Assembly: GCA_029939545.1 (NCBI GenBank)
Contig: JAOZSS010000141.1
Coordinates: 1-6,431 of the forward strand
DNA: 6,431 nucleotides
Source: Kiritimatiellia bacterium
GTDB lineage: Bacteria; Verrucomicrobiota; Kiritimatiellia; UBA8416; JABMPJ01
Direction of reading: 5' to 3'
The position numbers were made by a program, and so were the translations under genes. Under the pieces are notes generated by a model. That model was not told where the DNA came from and ran no database searches. It was given only the letters and a program-made list of their open reading frames with translations. This document shows, piece after piece, positions 5,895 to 6,431 of this stretch (position 1 is the stretch's first letter; every line of letters begins with the position of its first letter).

Positions 5895-5982
5895 CTTCCT
5901 GAGCAGCCGGAACTGGGCTGTTTGCGCTGGGTTGCGCTACGGTCCCTGTCACCGGTCGGTCAGGAAGTTATTGAGAAGTTAC
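5880..5982. repeat. 103-bp palindromic element with perfect 23-bp inverted terminal repeats
   Basis: Bases 5880-5902 and 5960-5982 are exact reverse complements over 23 bp; pairing breaks immediately outside and inside. The centre is 57 bp and contains a 5-bp hairpin (5904-5908 / 5916-5920) and a repeated TGCGCT. Each arm is itself a degenerate tandem of two units of about 11 bp that begin TAACTTC, so the element holds four copies, two per orientation. The size and architecture fit a miniature inverted-repeat element or the joined ends of a deleted insertion sequence; I cannot name the family. No flanking target-site duplication is visible. It truncates the gene on its left and lies 11 bp before the start of the gene on its right. 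Confidence 0.8.
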
Positions 5983-5993
5983 CGGGCATTGTT

Positions 5994-6431
5994 GTGAAAC
6001 CTCGCAAATGGTTACAGTGGTTTGTCCGGCTGGTTTGTCTTGCCTCCGCCGTGTTTTTTGCGCTGGGCGGACCCGTTCCGTTCATCTTGAGCCGCATCGT
6101 TCCCGCGCTGAGCCCCCTCGTGACGTTTGCCAATGCCCTGGCGGGCAGGCAGTGGTATGCCGGTCTCTTCTGGGGACTGCCCGCGGTCCTCACAGTGGTG
6201 ATGGCGGTGTGGCGCGGACGTTTCTTCTGTCGCTGGATCTGTCCGGCCGGCACGCTGCATTCGACGGCCGCGCTCTGCCGGGGCCGCAAACGCCTCGTCC
6301 GGTTTCGGTTCGAGGGCATTGTCTTCTGGATGATCGTGGCGGGTGCCTGTATCGGATTCCCGCTTGGGCTCTTCATGGATCCGCTTTCCAGTTTCACGCG
6401 TCTTGTTCCTCTTCTAAAGGGCACCTGCACC
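5994..6431 (+). CDS. Membrane 4Fe-4S protein, NapH/NosR-like (partial, 3' end outside window)
   Basis: The frame is open from 5994 to the window end (146 codons, no stop). It shows a basic N-terminus (VKPRKWLQWF), a hydrophobic helix (about 12-33), a second (about 55-73), then FFCRWICPAGTLHS with Cys79 and Cys83, and a third helix (about 107-128). The FC-x3-CPxG motif after a membrane helix is typical of the polytopic iron-sulfur proteins of the NapH/NosR/CcoG group (Fer4_5 type), which pass electrons between the quinone pool and periplasmic or cytoplasmic partners. The classical ferredoxin CxxCxxC motifs would be expected beyond the window. The start is uncertain: GTG 5994 is the best candidate but has no strong Shine-Dalgarno. 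The frame stays open back to the TAA at 5892, so a start inside the palindromic element is also possible. Confidence 0.75.
   Translation, partial: MKPRKWLQWFVRLVCLASAVFFALGGPVPFILSRIVPALSPLVTFANALAGRQWYAGLFWGLPAVLTVVMAVWRGRFFCRWICPAGTLHSTAALCRGRKRLVRFRFEGIVFWMIVAGACIGFPLGLFMDPLSSFTRLVPLLKGTCT

Noticed and set aside
5960..6430. Minus-strand open frame over the Fe-S gene
   Set aside because: The plus strand encodes recognisable membrane helices and an FCRWICPAG motif, while the minus frame is a low-complexity Arg/Thr/Pro shadow.

Overview
The window looks like a chromosomal segment from a Gram-negative bacterium. Two of its genes encode lipoproteins with signal peptide and lipobox, the housekeeping genes are GC-rich, and the translation factor present is an EF-P-like protein of the EfpL (YeiP) type. 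I cannot fix the phylum from the sequence alone. EfpL is best known from gammaproteobacteria, but nothing else here excludes other Gram-negative groups.

Layout. Positions 1-263 are a gene-free, C-rich and G-poor leader. It is followed by efpL (264-830, +). A 10-bp GC hairpin at 852-874 separates efpL from a convergent minus-strand block. Read in its own direction, that block consists of: a 693-residue SEC-C / coiled-coil / RelE-like fusion protein (5511-3430), mutM (3437-2589, overlapping the previous gene by 8 bp), a good sigma70-type promoter just past mutM (2570-2542), a 58-residue lipoprotein (2464-2288), and a 454-residue transglutaminase-fold lipoprotein (2283-919). The last two are 4 nt apart and form a small envelope operon.

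Divergent from the fusion gene, on the plus strand, is a short gene (5703-5894). It looks like the N-terminal piece of a longer conserved family. It stops inside the left arm of a perfect 23-bp inverted repeat (5880-5902 and 5960-5982, 57-bp centre), which resembles a miniature transposon or insertion-sequence remnant. Directly after it a membrane 4Fe-4S protein of the NapH/NosR type (from 5994) starts and runs off the window end.

Biology. EfpL helps ribosomes through stalling sequences and MutM removes oxidised guanine; both are ordinary housekeeping functions. The lipoprotein-transglutaminase pair probably acts in the envelope, with substrate unknown. The part from about 3430 to 5982 looks accessory. 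It has an unusual multidomain protein with a toxin-like C-terminus, a broken neighbour and a palindromic element. Hand counts of single 60-bp lines gave about 47-63% GC there against about 72% in mutM. This is the best candidate for something undescribed: a large zinc-motif and coiled-coil protein carrying a RelE-fold domain with no separate antitoxin gene in view.
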